A stretch of DNA of 64,000 nucleotides from Balanoglossus misakiensis (lineage: Eukaryota; Hemichordata): positions 9,548,001 through 9,612,000 of the forward strand of contig CM082590.2 in the NCBI GenBank assembly GCA_040954595.2, given 5' to 3'. The notes under the pieces are model-generated. The model saw nothing but the letters and a program-made list of their open reading frames with translations, did no database searches and was not told the DNA's origin. Position 1 is the stretch's first letter. Every line of letters starts with the position of its first letter. The translations under genes and the position numbers were made by a program. This document shows positions 11,703 through 24,506 of the stretch, piece by piece.

Positions 11703-14700
11703 GTCAAAAAATGACCATTTCTGGAATTGCCGAATTTTCGTATTTTGGGCCTTGTTGAACATTTTTCATGGGTTATACATCATGATTTTTGTCAAAAAAT
11801 GACCATTTCTGGAATCGCCGAATTTTCATATTTTGGGCCTTGTTGAACATTTTTCTTGGGTTATACATCATGATTTTTGTCAAAAAATGACAATTTCTGG
11901 AATCGCCGTATTTTCATATTTTGGGCCTTGTTGAACATTTTTCTTGGGTTATACATCATGATTTTTGTCAAAAAATGACCATTTCTGGAATCGCCGAATT
12001 TTCATCTTTCGGGCCTTTTTGAACCTTTTTCCTGGGTTATACATCATGGTTTTTGTCAAAAAATGACCATTTCCGGAATCGCCGAATTTTCATCTTTCGG
12101 GCCTTTTTGAACATTTTTCCTGGGTTATACATCATGGTTTTTGTCAAAAAATGACCATTTCCGGAATCGCCGAATTTTCATCTTTCGGGCCTTTTTGAAC
12201 ATTTTTCCTGGGTTATACATCATGGTTTTTGTCAAAAAATGACCATTTCCGGAATCGCCGAATTTTCATCTTTCGGGCCTTTTTGAACATTTTTCCTGGG
12301 TTATACATCATGGTTTTTGTCAAAAAATGACCATTTCCGGAATCGCCGAATTTTCATCTTTCGGGCCTTTTTGAACATTTTTCCTGGGTTATACATCATG
12401 GTTTTTGTCAAAAAATGACCATTTCCGGAATCGCCGAATTTTCATCTTTCGGGCCTTTTTGAACATTTTTCCTGGGTTATACATCATGGTTTTTGTCAAA
12501 AAATGACCATTTCCGGAATCGCCGAATTTTCATCTTTCGGGCCTTTTTGAACATTTTTCCTGGGTTATACATCATGGTTTTTGTCAAAAAATGACCATTT
12601 CCGGAATCGCCGAATTTTCATCTTTCGGGCCTTTTTGAACATTTTTCCTGGGTTATACATCATGGTTTTTGTCAAAAAATGACCATTTCCGGAATCGCCG
12701 AATTTTCATCTTTCGGGCCTTTTTGAACATTTTTCCTGGGTTATACATCATGGTTTTTGTCAAAAAATGACCATTTCCGGAATCGCCGAATTTTCATATT
12801 TCGGGCCTTTTTGAACATTTTTCCTGGGTTATACATCATGGTTTTTGTCAAAAAATGACCATTTCCGGAATCGCCGAATTTTCATCTTTCGGGCCTTTTT
12901 GAACATTTTTCCTGGGTTATACATCATGGTTTTTGTCAAAAAATGACCATTTCCGGAATCGCCGAATTTTCATCTTTCGGGCCTTTTTGAACATTTTTCC
13001 TGGGTTATACATCATGGTTTTTGTCAAAAAATGACCATTTCCGGAATCGCCGAATTTTCATCTTTCGGGCCTTTTTGAACATTTTTCCTGGGTTATACAT
13101 CATGGTTTTTGTCAAAAAATGACCATTTCCGGAATCGCCGAATTTTCATATTTCGGGCCTTTTTGAACATTTTTCCTGGGTTATACATCATGGTTTTTGT
13201 CAAAAAATGACCATTTCCGGAATCGCCGAATTTTCATCTTTCGGGCCTTTTTGAACATTTTTCCTGGGTTATACATCATGGTTTTTGTCAAAAAATGACC
13301 ATTTCCGGAATCGCCGAATTTTCATCTTTCGGGCCTTTTTGAACATTTTTCCTGGGTTATACATCATGGTTTTTGTCAAAAAATGACCATTTCCGGAATC
13401 GCCGAATTTTCATCTTTCGGGCCTTTTTGAACATTTTTCCTGGGTTATACATCATGGTTTTTGTCAAAAAATGACCATTTCCGGAATCGCCGAATTTTCA
13501 TCTTTCGGGCCTTTTTGAACATTTTTCCTGGGTTATACATCATGGTTTTTGTCAAAAAATGACCATTTCCGGAATCGCCGAATTTTCATCTTTCGGGCCT
13601 TTTTGAACATTTTTCCTGGGTTATACATCATGGTTTTTGTCAAAAAATGACCATTTCCGGAATCGCCGAATTTTCATCTTTCGGGCCTTTTTGAACATTT
13701 TTCCTGGGTTATACATCATGGTTTTTGTCAAAAAATGACCATTTCCGGAATCGCCGAATTTTCATCTTTCGGGCCTTTTTGAACATTTTTCCTGGGTTAT
13801 ACATCATGGTTTTTGTCAAAAAATGACCATTTCCGGAATCGCCGAATTTTCATCTTTCGGGCCTTTTTGAACATTTTTCCCGGGTTATACATCATGGTTT
13901 TTGTCAAAAAATGACCATTTCCGGAATCGCCGAATTTTCATCTTTCGGGCCTTTTTGAACATTTTTCCTGGGTTATACATCATGGTTTTTGTCAAAAAAT
14001 GACCATTTCCGGAATCGCCGAATTTTCATCTTTCGGGCCTTTTTGAACATTTTTCCTGGGTTATACATCATGGTTTTTGTCAAAAAATGACCATTTCCGG
14101 AATCGCCGAATTTTCATCTTTCGGGCCTTTTTGAACATTTTTCCTGGGTTATACATCATGGTTTTTGTCACAAAATGACCATTTCCGGAATCGCCGAATT
14201 TTCATCTTTCGGGCCTTTTTGAACATTTTTCCTGGGTTATACATCATGGTTTTTGTCACAAAATGACCATTTCCGGAATCGCCGAATTTTCATCTTTCGG
14301 GCCTTTTTGAACATTTTTCCTGGGTTATACATCATGGTTTTTGTCAAAAAATGACCATTTCCGGAATCGCCGAATTTTCATCTTTCGGGCCTTTTTGAAC
14401 ATTTTTCCTGGGTTATACATCATGGTTTTTGTCAAAAAATGACCATTTCCGGAATCGCCGAATTTTCATCTTTCGGGCCTTTTTGAACATTTTTCCTGGG
14501 TTATACATCATGGTTTTTGTCAAAAAATGACCATTTCCGGAATCGCCGAATTTTCATCTTTCGGGCCTTTTTGAACATTTTTCCTGGGTTATACATCATG
14601 GTTTTTGTCAAAAAATGACCATTTCCGGAATCGCCGAATTTTCATCTTTCGGGCCTTTTTGAACATTTTTCCTGGGTTATACATCATGGTTTTTGTCAAA

Positions 14701-17700
14701 AAATGACCATTTCCGGAATCGCCGAATTTTCATCTTTCGGGCCTTTTTGAACATTTTTCCTGGGTTATACATCATGGTTTTTGTCAAAAAATGACCATTT
14801 CCGGAATCGCCGAATTTTCATCTTTCGGGCCTTTTTGAACATTTTTCCTGGGTTATACATCATGGTTTTTGTCAAAAAATGACCATTTCCGGAATCGCCG
14901 AATTTTCATCTTTCGGGCCTTTTTGAACATTTTTCCTGGGTTATACATCATGGTTTTTGTCAAAAAATGACCATTTCCGGAATCGCCGAATTTTCATCTT
15001 TCGGGCCTTTTTGAACATTTTTCCTGGGTTATACATCATGGTTTTTGTCAAAAAATGACCATTTCCGGAATCGCCGAATTTTCATCTTTCGGGCCTTTTT
15101 GAACATTTTTCCTGGGTTATACATCATGGTTTTTGTCAAAAAATGACCATTTCCGGAATCGCCGAATTTTCATCTTTCGGGCCTTTTTGAACATTTTTCC
15201 TGGGTTATACATCATGGTTTTTGTCAAAAAATGACCATTTCCGGAATCGCCGAATTTTCATCTTTCGGGCCTTTTTGAACATTTTTCCTGGGTTATACAT
15301 CATGGTTTTTGTCAAAAAATGACCATTTCCGGAATCGCCGAATTTTCATCTTTCGGGCCTTTTTGAACATTTTTCCTGGGTTATACATCATGGTTTTTGT
15401 CAAAAAATGACCATTTCCGGAATCGCCGAATTTTCATCTTTCGGGCCTTTTTGAACATTTTTCCTGGGTTATACATCATGGTTTTTGTCAAAAAATGACC
15501 ATTTCCGGAATCGCCGAATTTTCATCTTTCGGGCCTTTTTGAACATTTTTCCTGGGTTATACATCATGGTTTTTGTCAAAAAATGACCATTTCCGGAATC
15601 GCCGAATTTTCATCTTTCGGGCCTTTTTGAACATTTTTCCTGGGTTATACATCATGGTTTTTGTCAAAAAATGACCATTTCCGGAATCGCCGAATTTTCA
15701 TCTTTCGGGCCTTTTTGAACATTTTTCCTGGGTTATACATCATGGTTTTTGTCAAAAAATGACCATTTCCGGAATCGCCGAATTTTCATCTTTCGGGCCT
15801 TTTTGAACATTTTTCCTGGGTTATACATCATGGTTTTTGTCAAAAAATGACCATTTCCGGAATCGCCGAATTTTCATCTTTCGGGCCTTTTTGAACATTT
15901 TTCCTGGGTTATACATCATGGTTTTTGTCAAAAAATGACCATTTCCGGAATCGCCGAATTTTCATCTTTCGGGCCTTTTTGAACATTTTTCCTGGGTTAT
16001 ACATCATGGTTTTTGTCAAAAAATGACCATTTCCGGAATCGCCGAATTTTCATCTTTCGGGCCTTTTTGAACATTTTTCCTGGGTTATACATCATGGTTT
16101 TTGTCAAAAAATGACCATTTCCGGAATCGCCGAATTTTCATCTTTCGGGCCTTTTTGAACATTTTTCCTGGGTTATACATCATGGTTTTTGTCAAAAAAT
16201 GACCATTTCCGGAATCGCCGAATTTTCATCTTTCGGGCCTTTTTGAACATTTTTCCTGGGTTATACATCATGGTTTTTGTCAAAAAATGACCATTTCCGG
16301 AATCGCCGAATTTTCATCTTTCGGGCCTTTTTGAACATTTTTCCTGGGTTATACATCATGGTTTTTGTCAAAAAATGACCATTTCCGGAATCGCCGAATT
16401 TTCATCTTTCGGGCCTTTTTGAACATTTTTCCTGGGTTATACATCATGGTTTTTGTCAAAAAATGACCATTTCCGGAATCGCCGAATTTTCATCTTTCGG
16501 GCCTTTTTGAACATTTTTCCTGGGTTATACATCATGGTTTTTGTCAAAAAATGACCATTTCCGGAATCGCCGAATTTTCATCTTTCGGGCCTTTTTGAAC
16601 ATTTTTCCTGGGTTATACATCATGGTTTTTGTCAAAAAATGACCATTTCCGGAATCGCCGAATTTTCATCTTTCGGGCCTTTTTGAACATTTTTCCTGGG
16701 TTATACATCATGGTTTTTGTCAAAAAATGACCATTTCCGGAATCGCCGAATTTTCATCTTTCGGGCCTTTTTGAACATTTTTCCTGGGTTATACATCATG
16801 GTTTTTGTCAAAAAATGACCATTTCCGGAATCGCCGAATTTTCATCTTTCGGGCCTTTTTGAACATTTTTCCTGGGTTATACATCATGGTTTTTGTCAAA
16901 AAATGACCATTTCCGGAATCGCCGAATTTTCATCTTTCGGGCCTTTTTGAACATTTTTCCTGGGTTATACATCATGGTTTTTGTCAAAAAATGACCATTT
17001 CCGGAATCGCCGAATTTTCATCTTTCGGGCCTTTTTGAACATTTTTCCTGGGTTATACATAATGGTTTTTGTCAAAAAATGACCATTTCCGGAATCGCCG
17101 AATTTTCATCTTTCGGGCCTTTTTGAACATTTTTCCTGGGTTATACATCATGGTTTTTGTCAAAAAATGACCATTTCCGGAATCGCCGAATTTTCATATT
17201 TCGGGCCTTTTTGAACATTTTTCCTGGGTTATACATCATGGTTTTTGTCAAAAAATGACCATTTCCGGAATCGCCGAATTTTCATATTTCGGGCCTTTTT
17301 GAACATTTTTCCTGGGTTATACATCATGGTTTTTGTCAAAAAATGACCATTTCCGGAATCGCCGAATTTTCATCTTTCGGGCCTTTTTGAACATTTTTCC
17401 TGGGTTATACATCATGGTTTTTGTCAAAAAATGACCATTTCCGGAATCGCCGAATTTTCATCTTTCGGGCCTTTTTGAACATTTTTCCTGGGTTATACAT
17501 CATGGTTTTTGTCAAAAAATGACCATTTCCGGAATCGCCGAATTTTCATCTTTCGGGCCTTTTTGAACATTTTTCCTGGGTTATACATCATGGTTTTTGT
17601 CAAAAAATGACCATTTCCGGAATTGCCGAATTTTCATATTTCGGGCCTTTTTGAACATTTTTCATGGGTTATACATCATGGTTTTTGTCAAAAAATGACC

Positions 17701-17711
17701 AATTCTCGACT
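11703..17711 (+). repeat. 88-bp satellite array, forward orientation, block 2 (~68 monomers)
   Basis: The first ~4 monomers are a transitional subtype (TCTGGAATCGCCGAATTTTC, GATTTTTGTC). From about 12000 to 17650 there is a long, nearly identical run of subtype B. The last monomer reverts towards subtype A (TTTTTCATGGGTTA, ATTCTCGACTT). The homogeneity of the core suggests recent amplification, with older variants at the edges. Confidence 0.97.
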
Positions 17712-18036
17712 TTGCTTTCAAATGTCAACAGTAACTTCAAGACTAAACAGACTTCTGGAAATTAAATCATTTCGTACTTAAATGCAATCCGTACATGTTT
17801 GTAATCTTGGTTTTAAAGTCCAAGTTTTTTTCTGCATTTTTTCAACCAAGTATATCCTCTGGATATAAATTCTCAATAAGTGCAAAGTCGAATCGTACTT
17901 TTTCTGTGTTCAAACTCCCAACTCTAAAAATTAAGACATTTTGTGTGCTACATGAAGATGCCATAAATGACCAGCCACAGGTCTTTTATTAATACAATAA
18001 CAATAAACAGAGAAAAATACAAAAAATTATTTCACT
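17712..18036. other. Short intergenic segment with ORC4 polyadenylation signal
   Basis: AT-rich sequence after the satellite. TTTATT at 17985-17990 reads AATAAA on the minus strand, about 47 bp past the ORC4 stop codon, and is the likely ORC4 polyadenylation signal. I see nothing else. Confidence 0.6.
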
Positions 18037-21000
18037 TCATTGTACATTTGATTCCTGTGCATTCCAATGTTTAATTTCTGTCGGACAATTTGGATATTTC
18101 AACAATGCATCATTGATCTGTGTATCTTCCACCATCAAAGTCATTGGTCGATACTCTTTCTGTGACCTCTGACCTCCGTCTGCGGGCTTCAGTAATTCCA
18201 AGGTTTGTAAATGCTCATATGCCTGAAATAAAACAATAAAGAACTTCAACATTAAATTTCTATGTCATTTTTTACCCCATCTAAAATAAACACAGCATAA
18301 TTATACAGCTAGATATTCAAAATTTCACGTTTTTTTAATTTGCAAAATCACCCAAAACTACCAGGACCGATTTTGGGATCTTATATTACACTTTACAGTA
18401 ACTGGGTTTTCAAACTGCGACAATCTTACCTTGAGTACGACTGGTTTTTCATAGCACTGTATGGAGTGTCCTCTTCGCTGTACAAATCGTTGATATTCTT
18501 GAAACAAATATATATATATATATAAAACTTGGTTGACTTGATTTTCATTAGCAAGTATGAGCGTGGTTCTTAGATAGGGAATTAACCACATCGAGGTTCT
18601 TAGATAGGGAATTAACCACAGCGAGGTTCTTACATAGGTAATTAACCACAGCGAGGTTCTTACATAGGGAATTAACCACAGCGAGGTTCTTACATAGGGA
18701 ATTAACCACAGCGAGGTTCTTACATAGGGAATTAAACACAGCGAGGTTCTTACATAGGGAATTAAACACAGCGAGGTTCTTACATAGGGAATTAACCACA
18801 GCGAGGTTCTTACATAGGGAATTAACCACAGCGAGGTTCTTACATAGGGAATTAACCACAGCGAGGTTCTTACATAGGGAATTAACCACAGCGAGGTTCT
18901 TACATAGGGAATTAACCACAGCGAGGTTCTTACATAGGGAATTAACCACAGCGAGGTTCTTACATAGGGAATTAACCACAGCATGGTTCTTAGATAGGCA
19001 TTTTCATGCATAGCTACCAACTTTAGTCACCCTGAAGCAAAAAACAAACAAAAAACGGTTCAATAATGATGAAACTTCTTGACTTACCGTTGTAAACCAT
19101 TTCAAAATTGACCGGGTCTCCATCATATAATGATGTTAGATGTTTCATCGCTATAATCAAACACAGTTCCAGCACTGATACACCTGAAAAAGTAATGTTT
19201 GATATATTTGAAAACAACAGATTCAGGGCCTTCTATCAACAACTGTTTCATGTAGCTTTACAAAAACAGAGGCAAGAATGACCAAACTCAAATTTGGCCA
19301 TTCTAAAACTAAATACAAAAATAGGAAGTCCTTACCTATTTAAGAAAGCACCCCAAGGCTTTGAACAGCCATTAAAATATTATCATGACGGTCAGGGTTG
19401 GGGTGGGTGTGTGTATATAATTTGTGAGGAAAACTTGTAAAATATTTGCTTTCATATAAATTTACTTCACATTACCCTCGATCAGAGTTCTTCAAGTTTC
19501 TAAAAATATGCTAAATTCACAAGAATAAAAGGTTTACAATCCATCATCAGAATTCTTACTCAAGAAGTACGCGGATATAAAGTCATATACAAACTCACCA
19601 TGTAACATGGCCGCCTTTGAATCCATCGTTAGATACTGACTAGATTCCAGGAAATGTGTACTCTCCAGTCGGGAATGATTAGATGTGAGCTTGCACACGG
19701 GAAGAATCTGAGGAATACAACATAAGCCTTTTGACAGGAGACTATTTGCCTTCCTGTGTTGGACAAATGGCCTCCTGAGCTGGCAACAATACAGTCAAAC
19801 CTGAACTGTTAGTGGCCACTTCGCTGCAGTCCCTGTGCAATTAACATATGCATTGATTGACCTATCTATAAAGGCCAGTTTCAGAAAGTCCCTCGACTGG
19901 CCACTACAGATAGGTTCAACTGTATTTCATTTAAAATGTTATTGAATGTGTTCCTGTCTGCATCTGAACATTGATCTCTTACCAGCAGTGACTTCAAAGC
20001 TCGGATATTCTTGTCAGTGTTGTAGAGTCTCTGTAACACATCTGTTGTCATCTTCTCTTCCGACAAACTCTACAAACACAAAATTAAAGAAAGACATGTA
20101 ACAATTGATTTTACGTCAACAAAAAGCCACCAATGAAACTGATAGTTGCTGGTAATTAAGATGTGCATATGATAAAATAAATTAGTTTGCTGTTTTTGTT
20201 ATTTAGTCACCGATGTTGCAAAAGCCAATCACATATTGCCACTTAGTAACTCCCATAACCTGATTGGTTCAGCTTACCTGTATATGTAGGTTCCATTGTT
20301 GCATGAATTTTCTGTCTTGGAACGTTTTCGGAAGACTCAGAATTTCTACAAAAGCTTTCTTGTACTCCTCAAAGGACAATGCACTGAAGATGTAAATTTG
20401 TCGGTGTGAGAATCGCGATTTAACTCTCTTCTCCAGAAGCTCAATGACATCCTGTCAAAGAAAGAAAATCATTTTCACCATCATGGTTTTGCCCCCAGTG
20501 TATGCATCTGTGTGTGTGTGTGTCCATGTGCATTTTTTCGTATGTACTGGTGTGCCTATTGCCTATTGAGGAGTCACGAAAATGAGAAACTGTTGCAATG
20601 GTAATCTGAAGTGATTGACTTTGTCCACTTACCAGTCGACATGTGATTCCAATCACAACCACTGGCGTCTGTGCAGATTGTGAAATGTCAAAGAGGTTGT
20701 ACAGCAGGGTCTGGTTTTTGTGATGTGCAAACAGATCAAACTCTTCTAATACAAACAGGACAGGTTGTGAAGACTTGTCTCCTAAAAAAATACAAAGATT
20801 TTGATATAATTAATGGTTGATCTGTTCATCTCTCATCTCCCCCTGCAGAAGTTGCTCTAGAAAACAATAAGTATTAATTAACAAGGCTTCTAAAACTTCT
20901 ACATGTACTTACCACTTTTCAAAGCCTCCAAAAGGAACGCCAAAGTTTCAGCAAATGATCCCTTCAAAGAACAATAAACACAAGATAGTAAAGGCATTGT

Positions 21001-21600
21001 GATTGGCACATTTTCAACCTTATCAGCCAATCACACAATGGCTACCATAATACTTAAAGCTGCTGCAACTGATTGGTCGTTTGACCAAAATATGACACAT
21101 TTTCAACCTTATCAGCCAATCACAAATGGCTACCAAAGCAACAATAAAGAGACTTACAAATACTTTGTCTCCCAATGTGTTTTCCAGTTGAAGTTGTCGG
21201 GTGATTTCCTTCAGAGCGATCCTGTCGTCTGTCTGTAGTAAACCGTTCAAATGAACTTCCAATAGATTCCCTTTTGCTGCTTTCTCTGATTTCACTTCAT
21301 TGATAACACTCTGCAACAACTGCACGAATGAAAATAAAACAAATTTTTTAAAAGCTTTGTGTCAATTCTAGACATTTCTCTGAGTGCTCTTCAACATCAT
21401 CTGGAAATAACTGCTTTTGTACTCACCATGGTTTTACCACTTCCTCGTGGTCCGATCACCAGAGCAGAGTTACTTTCACCCATCGTTACACATCGTTTCA
21501 ACAGATCTAGTAAATGTCTGAAATAAAATCATCATCATCATCATCACCATCATCATCACCATCATCAATTCATCATCATCATCATCATCATCATCACCAC

Positions 21601-21662
<62 letters not shown>

Positions 21663-21688
21663 ACATCATCATCATCATCATCATCACT

Positions 21689-21719
<31 letters not shown>

Positions 21720-21733
21720 ACATCATCATCACT

Positions 21734-21800
<67 letters not shown>

Positions 21801-21897
21801 CCATCATCATCACCATCATCAATTCATCATCATCATCATCATCATCATCACCACCATCATCATCATCATCAACATCATCATCATCATCATCATCACT

Positions 21898-21928
<31 letters not shown>

Positions 21929-21942
21929 ACATCATCATCACT

Positions 21943-21976
<34 letters not shown>

Positions 21977-21978
21977 CT

Positions 21979-22009
<31 letters not shown>

Positions 22010-22023
22010 ACATCATCATCACT

Positions 22024-22054
<31 letters not shown>

Positions 22055-22167
22055 CTATCATCATCATCATCATCAACATCATCATCATCATCATCATCAC
22101 TATCATCATCATCATCATCACTATCATCATCAACATCATCACTATCATCATCATCATCATCATCACT

Positions 22168-22198
<31 letters not shown>

Positions 22199-22238
22199 AC
22201 ATCATCATCACTATCATCATCATCATCATCATCATCAA

Positions 22239-22273
<35 letters not shown>

Positions 22274-22299
22274 CCATCACCACCACCACCACCACCACC

Positions 22300-22343
<44 letters not shown>

Positions 22344-22511
22344 CAACATCATCGTCATCGTAACCTACCTTCTCTGGTCATTGAGGCCAAATATTTCGTC
22401 CGGAACACACTTCTGAGAAAGTTTCTCCCTCAAAATCCGCTGGACTTCTCCAAAACATTTCTCTTCAGTAACAGTTATTGCTGCTGGGGCGGTCGATTTT
22501 CTTCTACTCAT
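18037..22511 (-). CDS. ORC4: Origin recognition complex subunit 4
   Basis: Eleven coding exons on the minus strand, all GT-AG and in phase: 22511-22369, 21517-21427, 21319-21158, 20961-20913, 20781-20633, 20451-20278, 20069-19983, 19707-19599, 19183-19088, 18497-18430 and 18222-18037 (TGA). They give 437 aa; human ORC4 is 436. The protein is a AAA+ ATPase subunit of ORC, which binds replication origins and helps load MCM2-7. Walker A (GPRGSGKT) ends exon 2. Near-identical family blocks include [65 protein letters not shown] and [14 protein letters not shown] (winged-helix end). The start codon gives [10 protein letters not shown], like other ORC4 N-termini. One oddity is Walker B, which reads LEEFDLF where human has LDEFDLF. 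Intron 1 is almost all (GAT)n, and the intron before exon 10 holds a 30-bp minisatellite. Confidence 0.97.
18555..18990 (-). repeat. 30-bp minisatellite in ORC4 intron (~14 copies)
   Basis: A tandem 30-bp unit, on the plus strand GCGAGGTTCT + TACATAGGGA + ATTAACCACA, with edge copies carrying GATA for CATA. The unit is a multiple of three and stop-free in two minus-strand frames. One of these (10-aa unit [10 protein letters not shown]) runs open through the rest of the intron into ORC4 exon 10. Confidence 0.95.
19788..19922 (-). repeat. Dispersed ~150-bp fold-back repeat, copy B
   Basis: Reverse-orientation relative of 2653-2800, in an ORC4 intron. It contains AGTGGCCACTTCGCTGCAGT, CCTATCTATAAAGGCC and GGGACTTTC-type blocks read on the minus strand. 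Confidence 0.7.
21527..22357 (-). repeat. (GAT)n microsatellite making up nearly all of ORC4 intron 1
   Basis: On the plus strand this is ATC/ACC/AAC trinucleotide repeat; on the ORC4 sense strand it reads (GAT)n. Intron 1 spans 21518-22368, so only about 10 bp at each splice site are non-repetitive. Long His/Ile/Met frames are artefacts. Confidence 0.97.
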
Positions 22512-22727
22512 TGCCACAGTTACTAGTAACGAACCACGCAATGCAAATGTTGTTAAACATTCACGTTACCTTGGCAACACACTGTCACATAAAAAATTAC
22601 AGCGAGCTCGTATTTAGTAGCAGTTCTGATACCATCGTCGTCATTTTTTACACATACAATTAACTGTAAGTCAAATTATGGACAAAAACTATTTTCATAC
22701 CCATGTGCCAAGAAAATTCTAGCCTCA

Positions 22728-24506
22728 ATGAAGAACAGCCGTGCCAAGAATACAACGTTGTTCGAAACCAATGATTCACTTATAAACGTTTTCTTACTAG
22801 TTGCAATAATTTTTTTCCATATTTTAATATATAACAGACATTATGGTATGAATATCGCGCGGAATAATCAAGTTTAAGGGTGAACTAGATGCGAACGAAC
22901 TTGCGTTCTACAAAGTCCGCGTTCCACAAAATGGCGGCCTCCATGAACCGGCCGCCATTGATCCCAGAGTCCTTTGCGGAAGAGATTGTTCTATTCAATC
23001 TAGGGGTGTCCGGCTATGTTGCTAGCGCCCTCAACACGTTTACATTTTCCTCACTTTTGTTTATTTATTAAAAATGTAAGACTATCGACTTCATATTTTA
23101 ACCCACACCTTCTAATGAAACGGCGAGTGTAAAATGAAACTTTTAAGTTGTAAAAACACTCGGACAACCCGAAAAACACGGTCCAGAGCCCGCTCAATGA
23201 ACCGGCCGCCATTGATCCCAGAGTCCTTTGCGGAAGAGATTGTTCTATTCAATCTAGGGGTGTCCGGCTATGTTGCTAGCGCCCTCAACACGTTTACATT
23301 TTCCTCACTTTTGTTTATTTGTTAAAAATGTACGACTATCGACTTTATATTTTAACCCACACCTTCTAAGGAAATGGCGAGTATAAAATAAAACGTTTAA
23401 GTTGTGAAAACTCTCGAACAATCCGCAAAACACGGTCCATGGATCGGCCCATCGAACGGCCGCCATTGATCCCAGAGTCCTTTGCGGAAGAGATTGTTCT
23501 ATTCAATCTGGGGGTGTCCGGCTATATCAATGGCGGCCGGCTGTATCAATGGCGGCCGGGCCATTGAGCGGGCCCTGGACCGTGTTTTTCGGGTTGTCCG
23601 AGCGTTTTTACAACTTAAAAGTTTTATTTTACACTCGCCATTTCATTAGAAGGGGTGGGTTACAATATAAAGTCGATAGTCGTACATTTTTAACAAAAGG
23701 GCACTAGAAACATAGCCGGACACCCCCAGATTGAATAGAACAATCTCTTCCGCAAAGGACTCTGGGATCAATGGCGGCCGGTCGATGGGCCGATCCATGG
23801 ACCGTGTTTTTTGGATTGTTCGAGAGTTTTCACAACTTAAACGTTTTATTTTATACTCGCCATTTCCTTAGAAGGTGTGGGTTAAAATATAAAGTCGATA
23901 GTCGTACATTTGTAACAAATAAACAAAAGTGAGGAAAATGTAAACGTGTTGAGGGCGCTAGCACATAGCCGGACACCCCTAGATTGAATAGAACAATCTC
24001 TTCCGCAAAGGACTCTGGGATCAATGGCGGCCGGTTCATTGAGCGGGCTCTGGACCGTGTTTTTCGGGTTGTCCGAGTGTTTTTACAACTTAAAAGTTTC
24101 ATTTTACACTCGCCATTTCATTAGAAGGTGTGGGTTACAATATAAAGTCGATAGTCGTACATTTTTAATAAATAAACAAAAGTGAGGAAAATGTAAACGT
24201 GTTGGGGGCGCTAGCACATAGCCGGACACCCCTAGATTGAATAGAACAATCTCTTCCGCAAAGGACTCTGGGATCAATGGCGGCCGTTCATTGAGGCCGC
24301 CATTTTGTGGAACGCGGACTTTGTAGAACGCAAGTTCGTTCGCATCTAGTTCACCCTTAAACTTGATTATTCCGCGTGATATTCATACCATAATGTCTGT
24401 TATATATTAAAATATGGAAACAATTTATTGCAACTAGTAAGAAAACGTTTATAAGTGAATCATTGGTTTCGAACAACGTTGTATTCTTGGCACTGCTGTT
24501 CTTCAT
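22728..24506. mobile_element. 1.78-kb near-perfect palindrome (fold-back element) upstream of ORC4
   Basis: The left arm starts ATGAAGAACAGC (22728) and the right arm ends with its complement at 24506. The outer ~230 bp of the arms differ at only a few positions (for example ATATCGCGCGG against ATATCACGCGG). Each arm holds three tandem ~254-bp units; GCCGCCATTG recurs at 22951, 23205 and 23459, and its complement at 23769, 24022 and 24275. The centre lies near 23530-23570 (ATCAATGGCGGCCGG twice). No transposase is visible and I find no clear target-site duplication. It starts 217 bp upstream of the ORC4 start codon. Frames across it merely re-read the repeat. Confidence 0.9.
22928..22939 (+). 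promoter_or_regulatory. YY1-like site AAAATGGCGGCC in fold-back arm
   Basis: Exact match to the AAnATGGCGGC YY1-type core. The mirror copy GGCCGCCATTTT is at 24295-24306 in the other arm. Function is inferred from the motif only. Confidence 0.4.

Noticed and set aside
21514-22416. 300-codon His/Ile-rich open frame, and Met-rich frames on the other strand
   Set aside because: Low-complexity artefact of the (ATC)n repeat filling ORC4 intron 1.
23134-24102. Repeated small proteins with MNRPPLIPESFAEEIV
   Set aside because: The same ~60-codon frame appears on both strands because it lies in the tandem units of the fold-back element; no evidence of expression.
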